Assembly (NCBI GenBank): GCA_003576905.1
Contig: QEVG01000009.1
Span: 62,001 to 126,000, forward strand
Direction: 5' to 3'
DNA: 64,000 bases
Source: Planctomycetota bacterium
Lineage (GTDB): Bacteria > Planctomycetota > Phycisphaerae > UBA1845 > UTPLA1
The position numbers and the translations under genes are program-made. Positions 49,573-58,988 of the stretch are shown in pieces. The stretch's first letter is position 1. Each line of letters starts with the position of its first letter. A model generated the notes under the pieces. The model saw only the letters and a list, made by a program, of their open reading frames with translations. It did no database searches and had not been told where the DNA came from.

Positions 49573-52344
49573 CTACGGCGCCCCGTCCAGGCTGGGAGAT
49601 CGGGGACTTTCGCCCTGCACAGTCAGTTCCTCCGGCGGCGGCAGCTCGAGTCCTTTCAGTTGTTCTTCGATGAGCTTCTTGTTGCCGATCAGAACGATCA
49701 ATCCGCTTTCGAATTGAATCGCCTTTGAAGTCAGCGCGTTGAGTTCGCCTTCCGTGATCTTCGGGATGGCCGACAGGTCGTCGGAAATCGTCGAGAAGGG
49801 CAGTCCGTTCTGCTCCAGGAGCCGCGCGGTCCCCACCAGGCCCTCCAGCCCTTCGAAGCCTTGGACCAATTCCATCCGGTTCGTCTCGCGGGCCTTTGAC
49901 GCCTCCTCGGGCGTAATGTCGCCGCCGCGAATCTTCTTGAACTCCGCCAGGAACTCCCGCAGCGCCGCGCCCGTGTGCTTGGCCTGGACGTCCGCGCCGG
50001 CGGATAGATAGCCGACGCTCGGACCCATCGTGAAGCCCGATCGCGCCCCGTAGGTGTACCCCTTGTCCTCGCGCAGGTTCTGGTTCAGCCGGCTCGTGAA
50101 ACTGCCTCCGAGAATGGTGCTGATCGCTTCGTAGCGCAACCGCTCGGGCGATCCGTAAGTGATGCCCGGCATGTAAAAGCGAATCACGGTCTGCACGGCG
50201 TCGGGCTTGTCGACCACGACGACGCGAAGCGCCTTGTTGGCGGGAGGCGGCATGGTAAGCGTAGGAGCGGCTTTCATGGAGGTTTCAATCTTGGCATCGG
50301 GGAAGAAGTCATTCTCGCCCGTCGCGTTCCATTCTGAGAACGTCGCGTCCAGCGACTTCAAGACATCCGTCTCCGCGACATCCCCCGCGACGAAAAACAT
50401 CGCGGCGGCGGGCAGAATCGTCCGTGCATAACAACGGCGGACATCGTCCAGCGTCAGCTTCTCGACTGTCTCAATGGTGCCCTCAACGGGCCGGCCATAA
50501 GGATGGGCATCGCCGAAGAAGGCCCGCAGGCCGACTCGGGTGGCCACCGAGGAGGCCCGATCTTCGGCCTGCCGCAGGGAGTCCAGGTGCAGTCGCTTGA
50601 CGCGTTCCCATTCCTTTTCGTCAAAGGCGGGGTGGAGGATGGTTTCACCGACGAGGTCCATCGCCTTTTGAAAATTGCGCTTCAGCACGGTGAGGTCGAT
50701 ATGGATAAACTCCTGTCCAGGCGAGATGGTCAGGTCCGCGCCCAGCTCCTCGAGCGCCTCGGCGAATTCCACCGCGCTGAGCGATCCCGTCCCCTCGTCA
50801 AGCATGTTGGCCATCAGGTATGTCAACCCCGCCTTCGCCGGGTCATCCCGCGTCGCGCCGCCGCGAATCATCAGCGATACATGCACGAGCGGCAGTTGCG
50901 TGCGCGGCCAGAACTGCACCCCCAGGCGCTTCCCGATCAGCAATCGCTGCGGAGGCTGCGCCGAAAAGCCACGGTCCGCGGCCGGCGCGGGGCGGTTGTC
51001 GCGGGCCGCGATCAGGTCGACGGCCTGCTTCTCGGGCAGGACCCACATCACAAGCCTTCCGTTCGGAGCGATGATGCGCGACGCCCAGTCGCGGACCGTC
51101 GCAACGGTGGCATTGCGATACCGGCCCAAGTCGCGCTCAAAACCGTTCGGATCGCCCAAATGGAACTGGTACTCATTGAGCTTGTCTGCCCGGTTCATCA
51201 AAGACTCCATTTCCGTCACTTTTTCATACTCAATCGCGGTCTGCTGTCGCTGAAGCTCCGCCGGAGTGGGGCCATGCAGCACGAAGTCTGCCAGGACTTC
51301 CTCGGTGACCTGCTCGACGCGCTCCCGCGGGGCGGCCGGCAAGGCCGTGATCTGGACTAGGAAGAGCGAGCCGAGGTATGCGGATAGCTGGGAGGCCGAT
51401 ACGTCCGTCGCAAGTTTCTCCTCGATGACCAGACGCCGGTAAAGCCGGCTGCTCTTGCCTGCGCCGAGGATGGCGGCGGCAAGGTCCATCTCTGCGTCGC
51501 CGGGCTTGAATTGAGCCGGACTGTGGTAAACGAGCGACAGTCGGGGGTACTGCACCCGGTCGGTGTAGGTGACCCTTCGGACTTCATCAAGCGTGACCGG
51601 CCCGGCGGTCTTGTGAAGCGGAGCCGCCCCGCGCGGCAGTGTTCCGAAGAGCTTGTCGATAAGCGGCTTGATCTCTTTCGGGTCAAAATTTCCGGCTACC
51701 ACGAGGCACGCGTTGTTGGGAACGTAATACCGCGCGAAGAAATCCTTGACGTCCTGAAGCGTGGCCGCCTCAAGGTCCTCGTGCGAGCCGATCACGGTGT
51801 GGTGATAGGGATGATCCGGCGGATACATCAACTCGCCGATTTTCAAGTCGGTCTTGCCATAGGGCTGCATCTCACTGGTCTGGCGGCGCTCATTGCGAAC
51901 CACTTCCCGCTGTTTGTCGAGTTTCTCCTGGGTCATCTCCTTGCCCAGGTCCTCCAGCCGATCGGCATCGAGCCAGAGCAGCGTCGGAAGCAGGCTGGAT
52001 GGGCCGAACGAATAGTAGTTCGTGCGGTCCTCCGAGGTGCTGGCATTGTTCCAGCCGCCCCCTCGTTCCATCAGCACGTCGAAGTCGTTCCCCGGCACGC
52101 GCCGCGTACCCATGAACATCAGGTGTTCAAAGAGGTGCGCAAAGCCGCTGCGGCCGGGCTGCTCGTCCTTCGAGCCGACATAAAACCACGTATTGATCGT
52201 GGCCACCGGCAGGCTGTGGTCCTCGTGGAGGATCACCATCATGCCGTTGGGCAATTCGTACCTCTCAAACGATACCTGCTGCGCGGACGCTCCGGTCGCG
52301 GCCGCAAGCAGGAATGCGATAGCGGAAACCCACGATTTTTTCAT
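49573..52344 (-). CDS. Exported two-unit M16 zinc peptidase
   Basis: A 923-aa insulinase-like peptidase. A signal peptide (VSAIAFLLAAATGASAQQ) precedes the first M16 unit, with the zinc motif H70-L-F-E73-H74 and a Glu further on; this is the active half. The second unit starts near residue 480 (LPLVHVSLMIRGGATRDDPAKAGLTYLMANMLDEG) and has no HxxEH, as is usual for the closed-clamshell partner. The end holds the M16 substrate strand DKGYTYGARSGFTMGPSVGYLSAGADV. It is probably periplasmic and degrades peptides. It is divergent from the glycosyltransferase gene with about 210 bases between the starts. Confidence 0.92.
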   Translation of the reverse strand: MKKSWVSAIAFLLAAATGASAQQVSFERYELPNGMMVILHEDHSLPVATINTWFYVGSKDEQPGRSGFAHLFEHLMFMGTRRVPGNDFDVLMERGGGWNNASTSEDRTNYYSFGPSSLLPTLLWLDADRLEDLGKEMTQEKLDKQREVVRNERRQTSEMQPYGKTDLKIGELMYPPDHPYHHTVIGSHEDLEAATLQDVKDFFARYYVPNNACLVVAGNFDPKEIKPLIDKLFGTLPRGAAPLHKTAGPVTLDEVRRVTYTDRVQYPRLSLVYHSPAQFKPGDAEMDLAAAILGAGKSSRLYRRLVIEEKLATDVSASQLSAYLGSLFLVQITALPAAPRERVEQVTEEVLADFVLHGPTPAELQRQQTAIEYEKVTEMESLMNRADKLNEYQFHLGDPNGFERDLGRYRNATVATVRDWASRIIAPNGRLVMWVLPEKQAVDLIAARDNRPAPAADRGFSAQPPQRLLIGKRLGVQFWPRTQLPLVHVSLMIRGGATRDDPAKAGLTYLMANMLDEGTGSLSAVEFAEALEELGADLTISPGQEFIHIDLTVLKRNFQKAMDLVGETILHPAFDEKEWERVKRLHLDSLRQAEDRASSVATRVGLRAFFGDAHPYGRPVEGTIETVEKLTLDDVRRCYARTILPAAAMFFVAGDVAETDVLKSLDATFSEWNATGENDFFPDAKIETSMKAAPTLTMPPPANKALRVVVVDKPDAVQTVIRFYMPGITYGSPERLRYEAISTILGGSFTSRLNQNLREDKGYTYGARSGFTMGPSVGYLSAGADVQAKHTGAALREFLAEFKKIRGGDITPEEASKARETNRMELVQGFEGLEGLVGTARLLEQNGLPFSTISDDLSAIPKITEGELNALTSKAIQFESGLIVLIGNKKLIEEQLKGLELPPPEELTVQGESPRSPSLDGAP

Positions 52345-52554
52345 GATCTCCCCGATTGCTTGCCATCATTGCGATTGTGCGATACTGCGCCAGGATAGCA
52401 TACCTTTTGCGGTGTACCGGGTCTAACGCGAGGCCCGGAGCCATCGGCAGGGTCTGATGATCGACATGCGACGCGACACCGGGCGGCTGGACATCCACCG
52501 ACCAAGCCCTTATAGCTTGTGGCCAAAAGCAAGGCCGTGCCCGAGTGGAGTTGT

Positions 52555-53514
52555 ATGAAGCTGATTGTTCAGATTCCCTGCCTCAACGAAGAAGCCACCC
52601 TCCCGGCCACCCTGCGCGATATTCCACGTCAGATTCCCGGCATCGATAAGGTCGAAATCCTCATCATTGACGACGGCTGCACCGACCGGACCGTCGAGGT
52701 CGCCCGCGAGATGGGCGTCGAGCATGTCCTCAAGTTCCCCGGCAACCGCGGCCTGGGCTACGCCTTCGCCGGCGGGATGGACTATTGCCTGCGGCATGGG
52801 GCGGACATCATCGTCAACACCGATGGAGACAATCAGTACTTCGGCGGCGACATCCCGCGGCTCGTCCAGCCGATCATCGAGGGTCGCGCGCACCTGGTCA
52901 TCGGCGACCGAGAGCCGGAAAAGGTCGCGCACTTCTCTTTCATCAAGAAGAAAATGCAGACGCTGGGAAGCAGGGTCGTGAGTTTCCTGGCGGGCATTCC
53001 CGTTCCCGACGTGGCCAGCGGGTTTCGGGCCTACAGCCGCGAGGCGGCGATGCGGCTCGTGTGTTCTACGGACTTCGATCACACGGTCGACCACGCGATC
53101 CAGGCGGGGCGAAAGAGGCTGATTACCGTCAGCCTTCCCATCCGGACCAATGAAAAACTGCGCGAGAGCCGGCTGTTCTCGAACATCGGCGTCTTCATCA
53201 CCCGGTCCGTCGGCATCATGGTGCGCGTCTATTCGTCGTATCAGGCCATGAAGATCTTCACGGCCGCCGGCCTGGCGACATTCGGGCTGGGCTTCGTGAT
53301 CGGCCTGCGCTTTCTCTGGATCTTCTTCTTCGAGCAAGCCTCGCGCGATCAGCACGTGCAATCACTGATCCTCGCCGCGATCCTCATGCTCGCGGGCTTT
53401 CAGATGATCCTGACGGGCATCGTGGCCGACCTCATCAACTCCACGCGCGGCGTGGTGGAGGATGTCTCCTACCGGCTCCGACGAATGGAAGACGCCGACG
53501 GCCGAAATGAGTGA
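52555..53514 (+). CDS. Family 2 glycosyltransferase with C-terminal membrane helices
   Basis: A 319-aa membrane-associated glycosyltransferase of the dolichol-phosphate-mannose-synthase-like group. The GT-A fold starts MKLIVQIPCLNEEATLPATL, with ILIIDDGCTDRTVEVA, the nucleotide-sugar motif VNTDGDNQYFGGDIPRL (DxD), and GFRAYSREAAM. Two membrane helices close the protein (FGLGFVIGLRFLWIFFF and LILAAILMLAGFQMILTGIV). The ATG at 52555 follows GGAG closely; a frame open to 52519 adds residues unlike the family. It probably attaches a sugar to a polyprenyl carrier or lipid. Confidence 0.9.
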   Translation: MKLIVQIPCLNEEATLPATLRDIPRQIPGIDKVEILIIDDGCTDRTVEVAREMGVEHVLKFPGNRGLGYAFAGGMDYCLRHGADIIVNTDGDNQYFGGDIPRLVQPIIEGRAHLVIGDREPEKVAHFSFIKKKMQTLGSRVVSFLAGIPVPDVASGFRAYSREAAMRLVCSTDFDHTVDHAIQAGRKRLITVSLPIRTNEKLRESRLFSNIGVFITRSVGIMVRVYSSYQAMKIFTAAGLATFGLGFVIGLRFLWIFFFEQASRDQHVQSLILAAILMLAGFQMILTGIVADLINSTRGVVEDVSYRLRRMEDADGRNE

Positions 53515-53526
53515 CCCGGTCGGGAG

Positions 53527-54177
53527 CTATTGCCGCCGCTCGATCCTGCCTGCGCCGGTCACCGACTTCTCGACGGCGGGTTCACCCATGTACGTAACGC
53601 GGCCGACGCCGCTGATTCCCGCCTTAAGCGATCTGGCCGCGTTGATCTCCGCGGCCCCCGCGCCGCCCAGGCTGACTTCGGCCTGTTCGCACTTCAGGTC
53701 AAACGCCTTCACGTCGCCCGCACCGCTGATTGAGACGGACAATGACTTTACCGCACCGGCAGCTTCCACCGTGCCCGCGCCGCTGACAGAGGCCTCAAAT
53801 GAATCGCCGAAAAGGTCCTTGACGATGCAATGCGCCGCGCCGCTTACCTCGACGCCGCTGAGCTTCGGCGTTGCAACGGAGATTACCAAGGGCGTCTGCG
53901 GGTTGATGCGCTCGCTCTCCCGGATGACCAGTCGGTTTTCGCGGACTTCCGTTATGACCAGAGGCAGCAGGTTGTCGTCCGTGGTGAGCGTCAATGGACC
54001 CGCCTTTCCAACCGCAACCTCCAACCGTCCGACGCCCGAAAGGTCGATTGCCTCAAAGGCGGACAACTCGCGCGTCTCCATCTTCGCGACGCCGCTGCCT
54101 CGCACGCCGGTCATGCCCTTGCACCCGCCCAGCACCAGCAGGAAAACCGCCGCCAGATCTGCCCATCTACGAGTCAT
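53527..54177 (-). CDS. GIN-domain (DUF2807) lipoprotein
   Basis: A 216-aa envelope lipoprotein. The signal sequence ADLAAVFLLVLGGC has the lipobox LGGC. The mature part is a right-handed beta-helix: repeats such as LKAGISGVGRVTY, FEASVSGAGTVEAAGAV and LSVSISGAGDVKAFDLK carry the SGAG or SGVG turns typical of the DUF2807/GIN (head GIN) domain. Such proteins are thought to be adhesin-like or structural. It is convergent with the glycosyltransferase and about 100 bases downstream of serA. The function is unknown. Confidence 0.88.
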   Translation of the reverse strand: MTRRWADLAAVFLLVLGGCKGMTGVRGSGVAKMETRELSAFEAIDLSGVGRLEVAVGKAGPLTLTTDDNLLPLVITEVRENRLVIRESERINPQTPLVISVATPKLSGVEVSGAAHCIVKDLFGDSFEASVSGAGTVEAAGAVKSLSVSISGAGDVKAFDLKCEQAEVSLGGAGAAEINAARSLKAGISGVGRVTYMGEPAVEKSVTGAGRIERRQ

Positions 54178-54272
54178 CGTGATTCCTTCAAACAGGATTG
54201 CGAGCCGACCCGAACCCGGCCTGCCGACATGATGGGGCCCGGCGGAGGCGCACGCAAGCGCGCGCAGTGCGA

Positions 54273-55880
54273 CTACGTGCGGCCGACGGTCGGGGGCAGC
54301 GTCACGGCACGGACCGAGAGAATGGGCGGCGACTTGCCTCGGAGTTCGTCCATCACCGCCTCGGGTACGCCGCCGTCAATCTTGAGAAGCATCAGGGCTG
54401 TTCGGGCCCGCCGCGAAAGCGTCATGTCGGCGATGTTGATGCGGTGCGTCCCCATGAGAGTGCCTACGAGGCCGATCACGCCGGGTTGATCGTCGTTGAA
54501 GATGAGCAGCAGCAGGCCCTCCGGCACCATTTCCATCCGGTAGCCGTCGATTCCCAGGATGCGCGGCAGTCCGTCCTGAAAGACGGCCCCTTCGACGCTG
54601 TGCCTCTCGCCGCGCCGCTCGATCGTGACCGATACGACTTCGTAGTAATCCCGCCGGGCGGAATGACCGGCGTGCTGGAGTACTATTCCGCGATCCTTGG
54701 CAAAATCGCCCGCATTGACGAGGTTCAGCCGCCCCTCGATGTGCGGGCTCATCATCTCAACCATGGCGGATAGCGCCAGCGTCGGGCAGAGCCGGGTCAG
54801 GTCTTCGCCGCCCTGCGTCGTTACTTCGACACGTTCGACGCCGCCCGCGCACAGCGGAGATAGAAGCATGCCCAGCCGCGCCGTCAGGTCGAGGTAAGCT
54901 CGATCGCGATCGGAGAAATGCGCGGGCAGACCGGCCACATTGACCGCGCCGCGAATGACGCCCTCCAGCAGATACCCAAGAAGCGAATCGACCGCGTCGG
55001 TGGATACGGCCGTCTGGGCCTCCTCTGTGCTGGCGCCCAGGTGCGGCGTCAGAACGATATTCGTGGCCGATAGAAGCGGGCTGCCCACGGGAGGCTCGGC
55101 GGCGAATACATCTATCGCCGCTCCGGCAAGTCGGCCGGCATTGAGCGCATCCGCCAGCGCCGTTTCATCCACAAGCGCCCCGCGCGCACAGTTGATCAGC
55201 ATCGCCGTCGGCTTCATCAATCGAAGCTGCGCTTCGCCGATCATGTTCTTGCTGTCGGGCGTCATCGACGCATGAAGCGTCAGGAAGTCGACCTGCGGAA
55301 GGAGGGTCGCGACATCCGGCACAAGGCGCACGCGCCCTTCAAGGGCCGTGTCTCCGGAAAGCAGGGGATCAAACGCGATGACGTCCATTTTCAGCCCGAG
55401 CGCCCGCTCGGCGACGGCCCGCCCCACCCGGCCGAGTCCGATGATCCCCAGCGTCTTGCCGGCGATTTGGCGCCCCGTGAATTGCTTGCGCTCCCATTTG
55501 CCGTCGCGCGTGTGGGCGTGCGCGACTGGGATTCTCCGAGACAATGAGAGCATCAGCGCAATGGCATGCTCGGCCGTGCTGATGGTGTTCGCGTCCGGCG
55601 TGTTGATGACCAGCACGCCCGCCGCCGTCGCCGCGGGCACATCGACGTTATCGACCCCGACGCCCGCCCGGGCGATAACGCGGAGCTTGCCCGGATTCGC
55701 AAGGGCCGCGCGCGTGATTTTCACGCCCGACCGAATGATCATCGCGTCGTAGCCCCCGACGATCTCGCCGATCTCTTCGGGCGTCAGGCCGGTGCGAACA
55801 TCGACGGCAAGATCCTTCCGGCCGCGAAGCCTTGCGAGTCCCTCTTCCGCGATCTGATCGGCAACGAGTATTTTGAGCAT
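54273..55880 (-). CDS. serA: D-3-phosphoglycerate dehydrogenase
   Basis: First step of phosphorylated serine synthesis: 3-phosphoglycerate to 3-phosphohydroxypyruvate with NAD. A 535-aa long-type enzyme. The substrate domain is KILVADQIAEEGLARL, and the NAD loop is LGIIGLGRVGRAVAERALG. The catalytic set comprises an Arg in LINCARGALVDETAL, an acidic residue in AIDVFAAEPP and a His in TPHLGASTEEAQ. An allosteric substrate-binding (ASB) domain and a C-terminal ACT domain (LLIFNDDQPGVIGLVGTLMGTHRINIADMTLSR) complete it. Length and domain order are standard. It is followed upstream by a second gene of the same superfamily. Confidence 0.95.
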   Translation of the reverse strand: MLKILVADQIAEEGLARLRGRKDLAVDVRTGLTPEEIGEIVGGYDAMIIRSGVKITRAALANPGKLRVIARAGVGVDNVDVPAATAAGVLVINTPDANTISTAEHAIALMLSLSRRIPVAHAHTRDGKWERKQFTGRQIAGKTLGIIGLGRVGRAVAERALGLKMDVIAFDPLLSGDTALEGRVRLVPDVATLLPQVDFLTLHASMTPDSKNMIGEAQLRLMKPTAMLINCARGALVDETALADALNAGRLAGAAIDVFAAEPPVGSPLLSATNIVLTPHLGASTEEAQTAVSTDAVDSLLGYLLEGVIRGAVNVAGLPAHFSDRDRAYLDLTARLGMLLSPLCAGGVERVEVTTQGGEDLTRLCPTLALSAMVEMMSPHIEGRLNLVNAGDFAKDRGIVLQHAGHSARRDYYEVVSVTIERRGERHSVEGAVFQDGLPRILGIDGYRMEMVPEGLLLLIFNDDQPGVIGLVGTLMGTHRINIADMTLSRRARTALMLLKIDGGVPEAVMDELRGKSPPILSVRAVTLPPTVGRT

Positions 55881-55996
55881 GATGGATGCACTTGCGTTCG
55901 GCTGCCGGAGTTCTTGGGCGATGGTGCGCGTGTACCGCTCGAAACGTCGCGCCTCATCGCGCTCTGCCGGGCGCCGCGGCTTGGAACGATTGAATC

Positions 55997-57205
55997 CTAC
56001 AACGGCTTCAACTCCACGCTGATTATCATGTCCTTCATATCGGCGATGGACTTGAGTAACTCCGGCTGCGGCCGCTGGTGCAGTCTGATAACCGCCACCG
56101 CCGCCTTTGCGCCCTGGAATATTGTATTGCTCATCTCCTCGACGTTGATCTCCGCCCGGCGGAGCATGTCCAGTACCGCGGCCAGCACACCCACCCGGTC
56201 GAAATGACGCACGACGAGCTGGCAGCAGGCGGGGGACTTTGTCTCAATGTTCACGCAATTCGGGACCTGGCCGGTCTCCTTGAAGGCCGCGCAGATTCGC
56301 ACCGTTTCCGCCGCGATGGCCTCCTGTGCCTGGTCGGTCGAGGCCCCGATGTGGTGCGTTCCGTAGATTACGCCCCCGGCTTTCAGTATCTCCGCCTGAT
56401 ACTCGGCCGTTGCCGTCTCCGGCTCGCCGGGAAAGACGTCCAGCCCGACGCGGATCCCCTTTTCTCGAACCACTTTCGCCAGCGCGGCATAGTCCATGAC
56501 GTCCGCCCGCGCCGTATTTATGAAATAGCTGCCGGGCCTGAGCCGCTCCAGGACATCGGCATTGATAAAACCCTTCGTCTCCGGCGCGGCCGCCACGTGC
56601 ACGGTGCAGATATCGCACGAGGCGGCGACTTCGGCGGGGCTGCCAAGCCGCGTGATTTCCAGTGCTTCCGCGGCCTCATCTGTGAATGATCGACTCCACG
56701 CAACGACCTTCATCTCAAAGGCCTTCGCCCGCTCGGCGACGGCCTGGCCGATCTGGCCCATGCCGATGATGCCCAGCGTGCGATCCTTGAGCCCGCGGGC
56801 CACGGCGTAGTCCTTCTTATTCCACCTGCCGGCGCGAAGATCGACGACGTTTTCCACGATGCGCCGATCGAGGGCGAGGATCAGCCCGAAGGTGAGTTCG
56901 GCCACGGCGACGGCGTTCTTGCCCGGACAGTTCGAAACGAATATTCCCTTGCGCGAAGCCGCGGCGACGTCAATCGTGTTGTAACCCGCGCCGGCGCGGA
57001 CAATGAGCCCGAGCTGCGTGGATGCGTCGATCATGTCGGCGGTCACCTTCGTACCGCGAACGACGAGAATCTGGCATTCACTGTGAACGATGGCATGGCG
57101 AAGCTCGTCGCCCTTGATGCCGGGTTGACTCGTCACGTCCAACCCGGCGGCGCGAAGGCCGTCGATTCCCGATGCCTCAAACTTGTCCGCGATCAACACT
57201 CTCAT
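55997..57205 (-). CDS. Phosphoglycerate-dehydrogenase-like 2-hydroxyacid dehydrogenase with ACT domain
   Basis: A 402-aa paralogue of serA: VLIADKFEASGIDGLRAAGLDV, LIVRAGAGYNTIDVAAA, NAD loop LGIIGMGQIGQAVAERAKAF, INTARADVMDYAAL, LDVFPGEP and GTHHIGASTDQAQEA. The last is the catalytic His region, reading THH where TPH is common. A C-terminal ACT domain (VGVLAAVLDMLRRAEINVEEMSNTIF) is present, but no ASB domain, so it is about 130 residues shorter than the neighbouring SerA. Many bacteria with two such genes use one as the biosynthetic enzyme and the other on a different 2-hydroxyacid. Which is which here is not decided by sequence alone. Confidence 0.88.
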   Translation of the reverse strand: MRVLIADKFEASGIDGLRAAGLDVTSQPGIKGDELRHAIVHSECQILVVRGTKVTADMIDASTQLGLIVRAGAGYNTIDVAAASRKGIFVSNCPGKNAVAVAELTFGLILALDRRIVENVVDLRAGRWNKKDYAVARGLKDRTLGIIGMGQIGQAVAERAKAFEMKVVAWSRSFTDEAAEALEITRLGSPAEVAASCDICTVHVAAAPETKGFINADVLERLRPGSYFINTARADVMDYAALAKVVREKGIRVGLDVFPGEPETATAEYQAEILKAGGVIYGTHHIGASTDQAQEAIAAETVRICAAFKETGQVPNCVNIETKSPACCQLVVRHFDRVGVLAAVLDMLRRAEINVEEMSNTIFQGAKAAVAVIRLHQRPQPELLKSIADMKDMIISVELKPL

Positions 57206-57298
57206 GCCTGAAACCTCGCTGGCACGCGTCTTTCATTTCGGGTGAAGCCTCCGAATCGTAACGTCCTGGGAGACGTTCGCACAGGCCCGGCGGCCGCA

Positions 57299-57790
57299 TC
57301 AAATGCCGGAGCCATCGGCGACAATCGAAGCAGCCGATGTGACAAGCGATTTTCTGAAGTGCACGAGCCGCTCAACTTCGGCATAGCCGCATGCCTTGTG
57401 GGCGGCGATGCTTTCGCCGTTCTCGGGAAGCGCGTCGGACGCCATCTCGCGGCAGCCGCGCTCAACGGCCCACTCCTCGGCCCTGGCCATCAGCGCGCGC
57501 CCGATGTCGCTCCGTCGCGTGTCCGGGTCGACATACCATCCCTCGACATAGCCCACGGGCGAGGTCTCGCAGCCGGCCGCCGTTGCATGGATGCTCGCCT
57601 CGATGAACCCGGCCAGCCGGCCGTCGGCCCGTTCCACGACGAAAACGACCTGATCGGCAAGCCGCGTCATGATGTTGGCCATCTCGCAGACGTGTTCCTC
57701 GGCGGGGCAGTCGGGCCAGAGGGCACAGCGCAGACGCAGCCATTCCGCATGATCCGCCGGTGCCGCCTTTCGAATCGCATGGGCCATCAA
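57299..57790 (-). CDS. GNAT acetyltransferase of the aminoglycoside 6'-N-acetyltransferase type
   Basis: A 163-aa acetyltransferase. The whole sequence follows the AAC(6')-I pattern: IRKAAPADHAEWLRLRCALWPD, EEHVCEM, VVERADGRLAGFIEASI, SPVGYVEGWYVDPDTRR, the acetyl-CoA motif DIGRALMARAEEWAVERGC, and the family end EMASDALPENGESIAAHKACGYAEVERLVHFRKSL. I place it in that family with good confidence, although environmental members may have other amine substrates. Start at the ATG at 57790 or the next codon. It is 14 bases downstream of the RlmN-type gene, in the same direction. Confidence 0.85.
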   Translation of the reverse strand: MMAHAIRKAAPADHAEWLRLRCALWPDCPAEEHVCEMANIMTRLADQVVFVVERADGRLAGFIEASIHATAAGCETSPVGYVEGWYVDPDTRRSDIGRALMARAEEWAVERGCREMASDALPENGESIAAHKACGYAEVERLVHFRKSLVTSAASIVADGSGI

Positions 57791-57804
57791 TCAACCCTCC
57801 GCGC

Positions 57805-58848
57805 TTACGCCCCCAGCTGCACGACAGCCGATTCGATCGGCGATTGGCGCGCGGCCTTCAATGTCCGGTTGCCAAGCTGCCCGCAGGCGGCCATGAAGTC
57901 GCGGCCCTTGGTCAGGCGCCGCTTGACGAACTGCCCAGCGCACTCCACCCGCTCAATGAATCGGACCACGTCGTCCTCGCGCGGAGCGGGCCACGGCGAC
58001 TCCCGCCGCGGATTGTAGGGGATCACGTTGAGGCAGCACTTGACCGGCCGCAGGTACTCGACCAGCTCATCCGCGTGTTCGGGCGCGTCATTCACGCCGG
58101 GAATCAGCACGTATTCAACCATGAAGAACTGGCACCTGCGCAGCGGATAGGCAAGCAGTGCCTCGCGCAGCAGTGCCATCGGCTCGACGCGGTTGATCGG
58201 CATGATCCGCGAGCGGATGTCATCGTTCGGGGCGTTCAGCGAGACCGCCAGGTTGATCCGCCGCCAGCCCAGCGCCGCAAGCCGGCGGATGCCCTCGGTC
58301 CGGCCGACCGTCGAAATCGTCACGTGCGCCTTCCCGAGCGACAGCCCCATCGGATCGGTGAGTACGCGCACCGCCTGAATCACGTGGTCAAAGTTGTCAA
58401 ACGGCTCCCCCATGCCCATGAACACGACGTTGCGGATATCCGCGCCGAAGACCCGCCGCGCCGCGACAACCTGTCCGACAATCTCCTCCGACGAGAGGTT
58501 GGCCAGCCGCCCCAGCTGCGCCGTTTCGCAGAACGTGCACCCCATGGCGCAGCCCACCTGCGACGAAACGCAAAGCGTCCGCCAAGAGCGCTGCCGGCCC
58601 TGCATGGGTATGATGACACTCTCCGTCTCAAGCCCGCCGGGAAGTCGCTGGATGAACTTGACGAGGTCGCCGTCCTGCTGATTGCGTACAACGGGTGCAA
58701 TCTCCGCGCAAAGCCCTTCTTCCGAATCGACCTCACCGCGGCAAAGCCGGGCATACCCGCGGCGCAGGCCCTTTCGGTCGCCCGTTCCGGCGCCGTATCG
58801 CGCGAGCAACTCGTCAAATGTCAGTCCCAGGACATTCACCCGATTCAC
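57805..58848 (-). CDS. rlmN: RlmN/Cfr-family 23S rRNA (adenine-2503) methyltransferase
   Basis: Radical SAM enzyme that methylates A2503 of 23S rRNA (and A37 of some tRNAs for RlmN). The cluster motif is Cys100-x3-Cys104-x2-Cys107 (SSQVGCAMGCTFCETA), followed by FMGMGEPFDN, STVGRTEGIRRLAALG, NLAVSLNAPNDDIRSRIMPINR, and VLIPGVNDAPEHADELV. The methyl-carrying Cys near the end is Cys322 in RDFMAACGQLGN. 347 aa, with an N-terminal region that is short and unlike the standard RlmN opening. RlmN is the more likely of the two activities, but A2503 C8 methylation (Cfr) cannot be excluded by eye. The adjacent gene encodes an AAC(6')-like acetyltransferase. Confidence 0.88.
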   Translation of the reverse strand: MNRVNVLGLTFDELLARYGAGTGDRKGLRRGYARLCRGEVDSEEGLCAEIAPVVRNQQDGDLVKFIQRLPGGLETESVIIPMQGRQRSWRTLCVSSQVGCAMGCTFCETAQLGRLANLSSEEIVGQVVAARRVFGADIRNVVFMGMGEPFDNFDHVIQAVRVLTDPMGLSLGKAHVTISTVGRTEGIRRLAALGWRRINLAVSLNAPNDDIRSRIMPINRVEPMALLREALLAYPLRRCQFFMVEYVLIPGVNDAPEHADELVEYLRPVKCCLNVIPYNPRRESPWPAPREDDVVRFIERVECAGQFVKRRLTKGRDFMAACGQLGNRTLKAARQSPIESAVVQLGA

Positions 58849-58988
58849 CGGGTGCGCATGATATCAGATTCGTCGTCACGCGGCCCCAGACCCGCCCCCG
58901 GCTCCATGCCACCGCGGCAGCAGACGCAACGCTCGCCCGCCGTGTCCGGGTGCGGTGCCCGCCCGGCGGACGGCCCCGCACACCGTGG

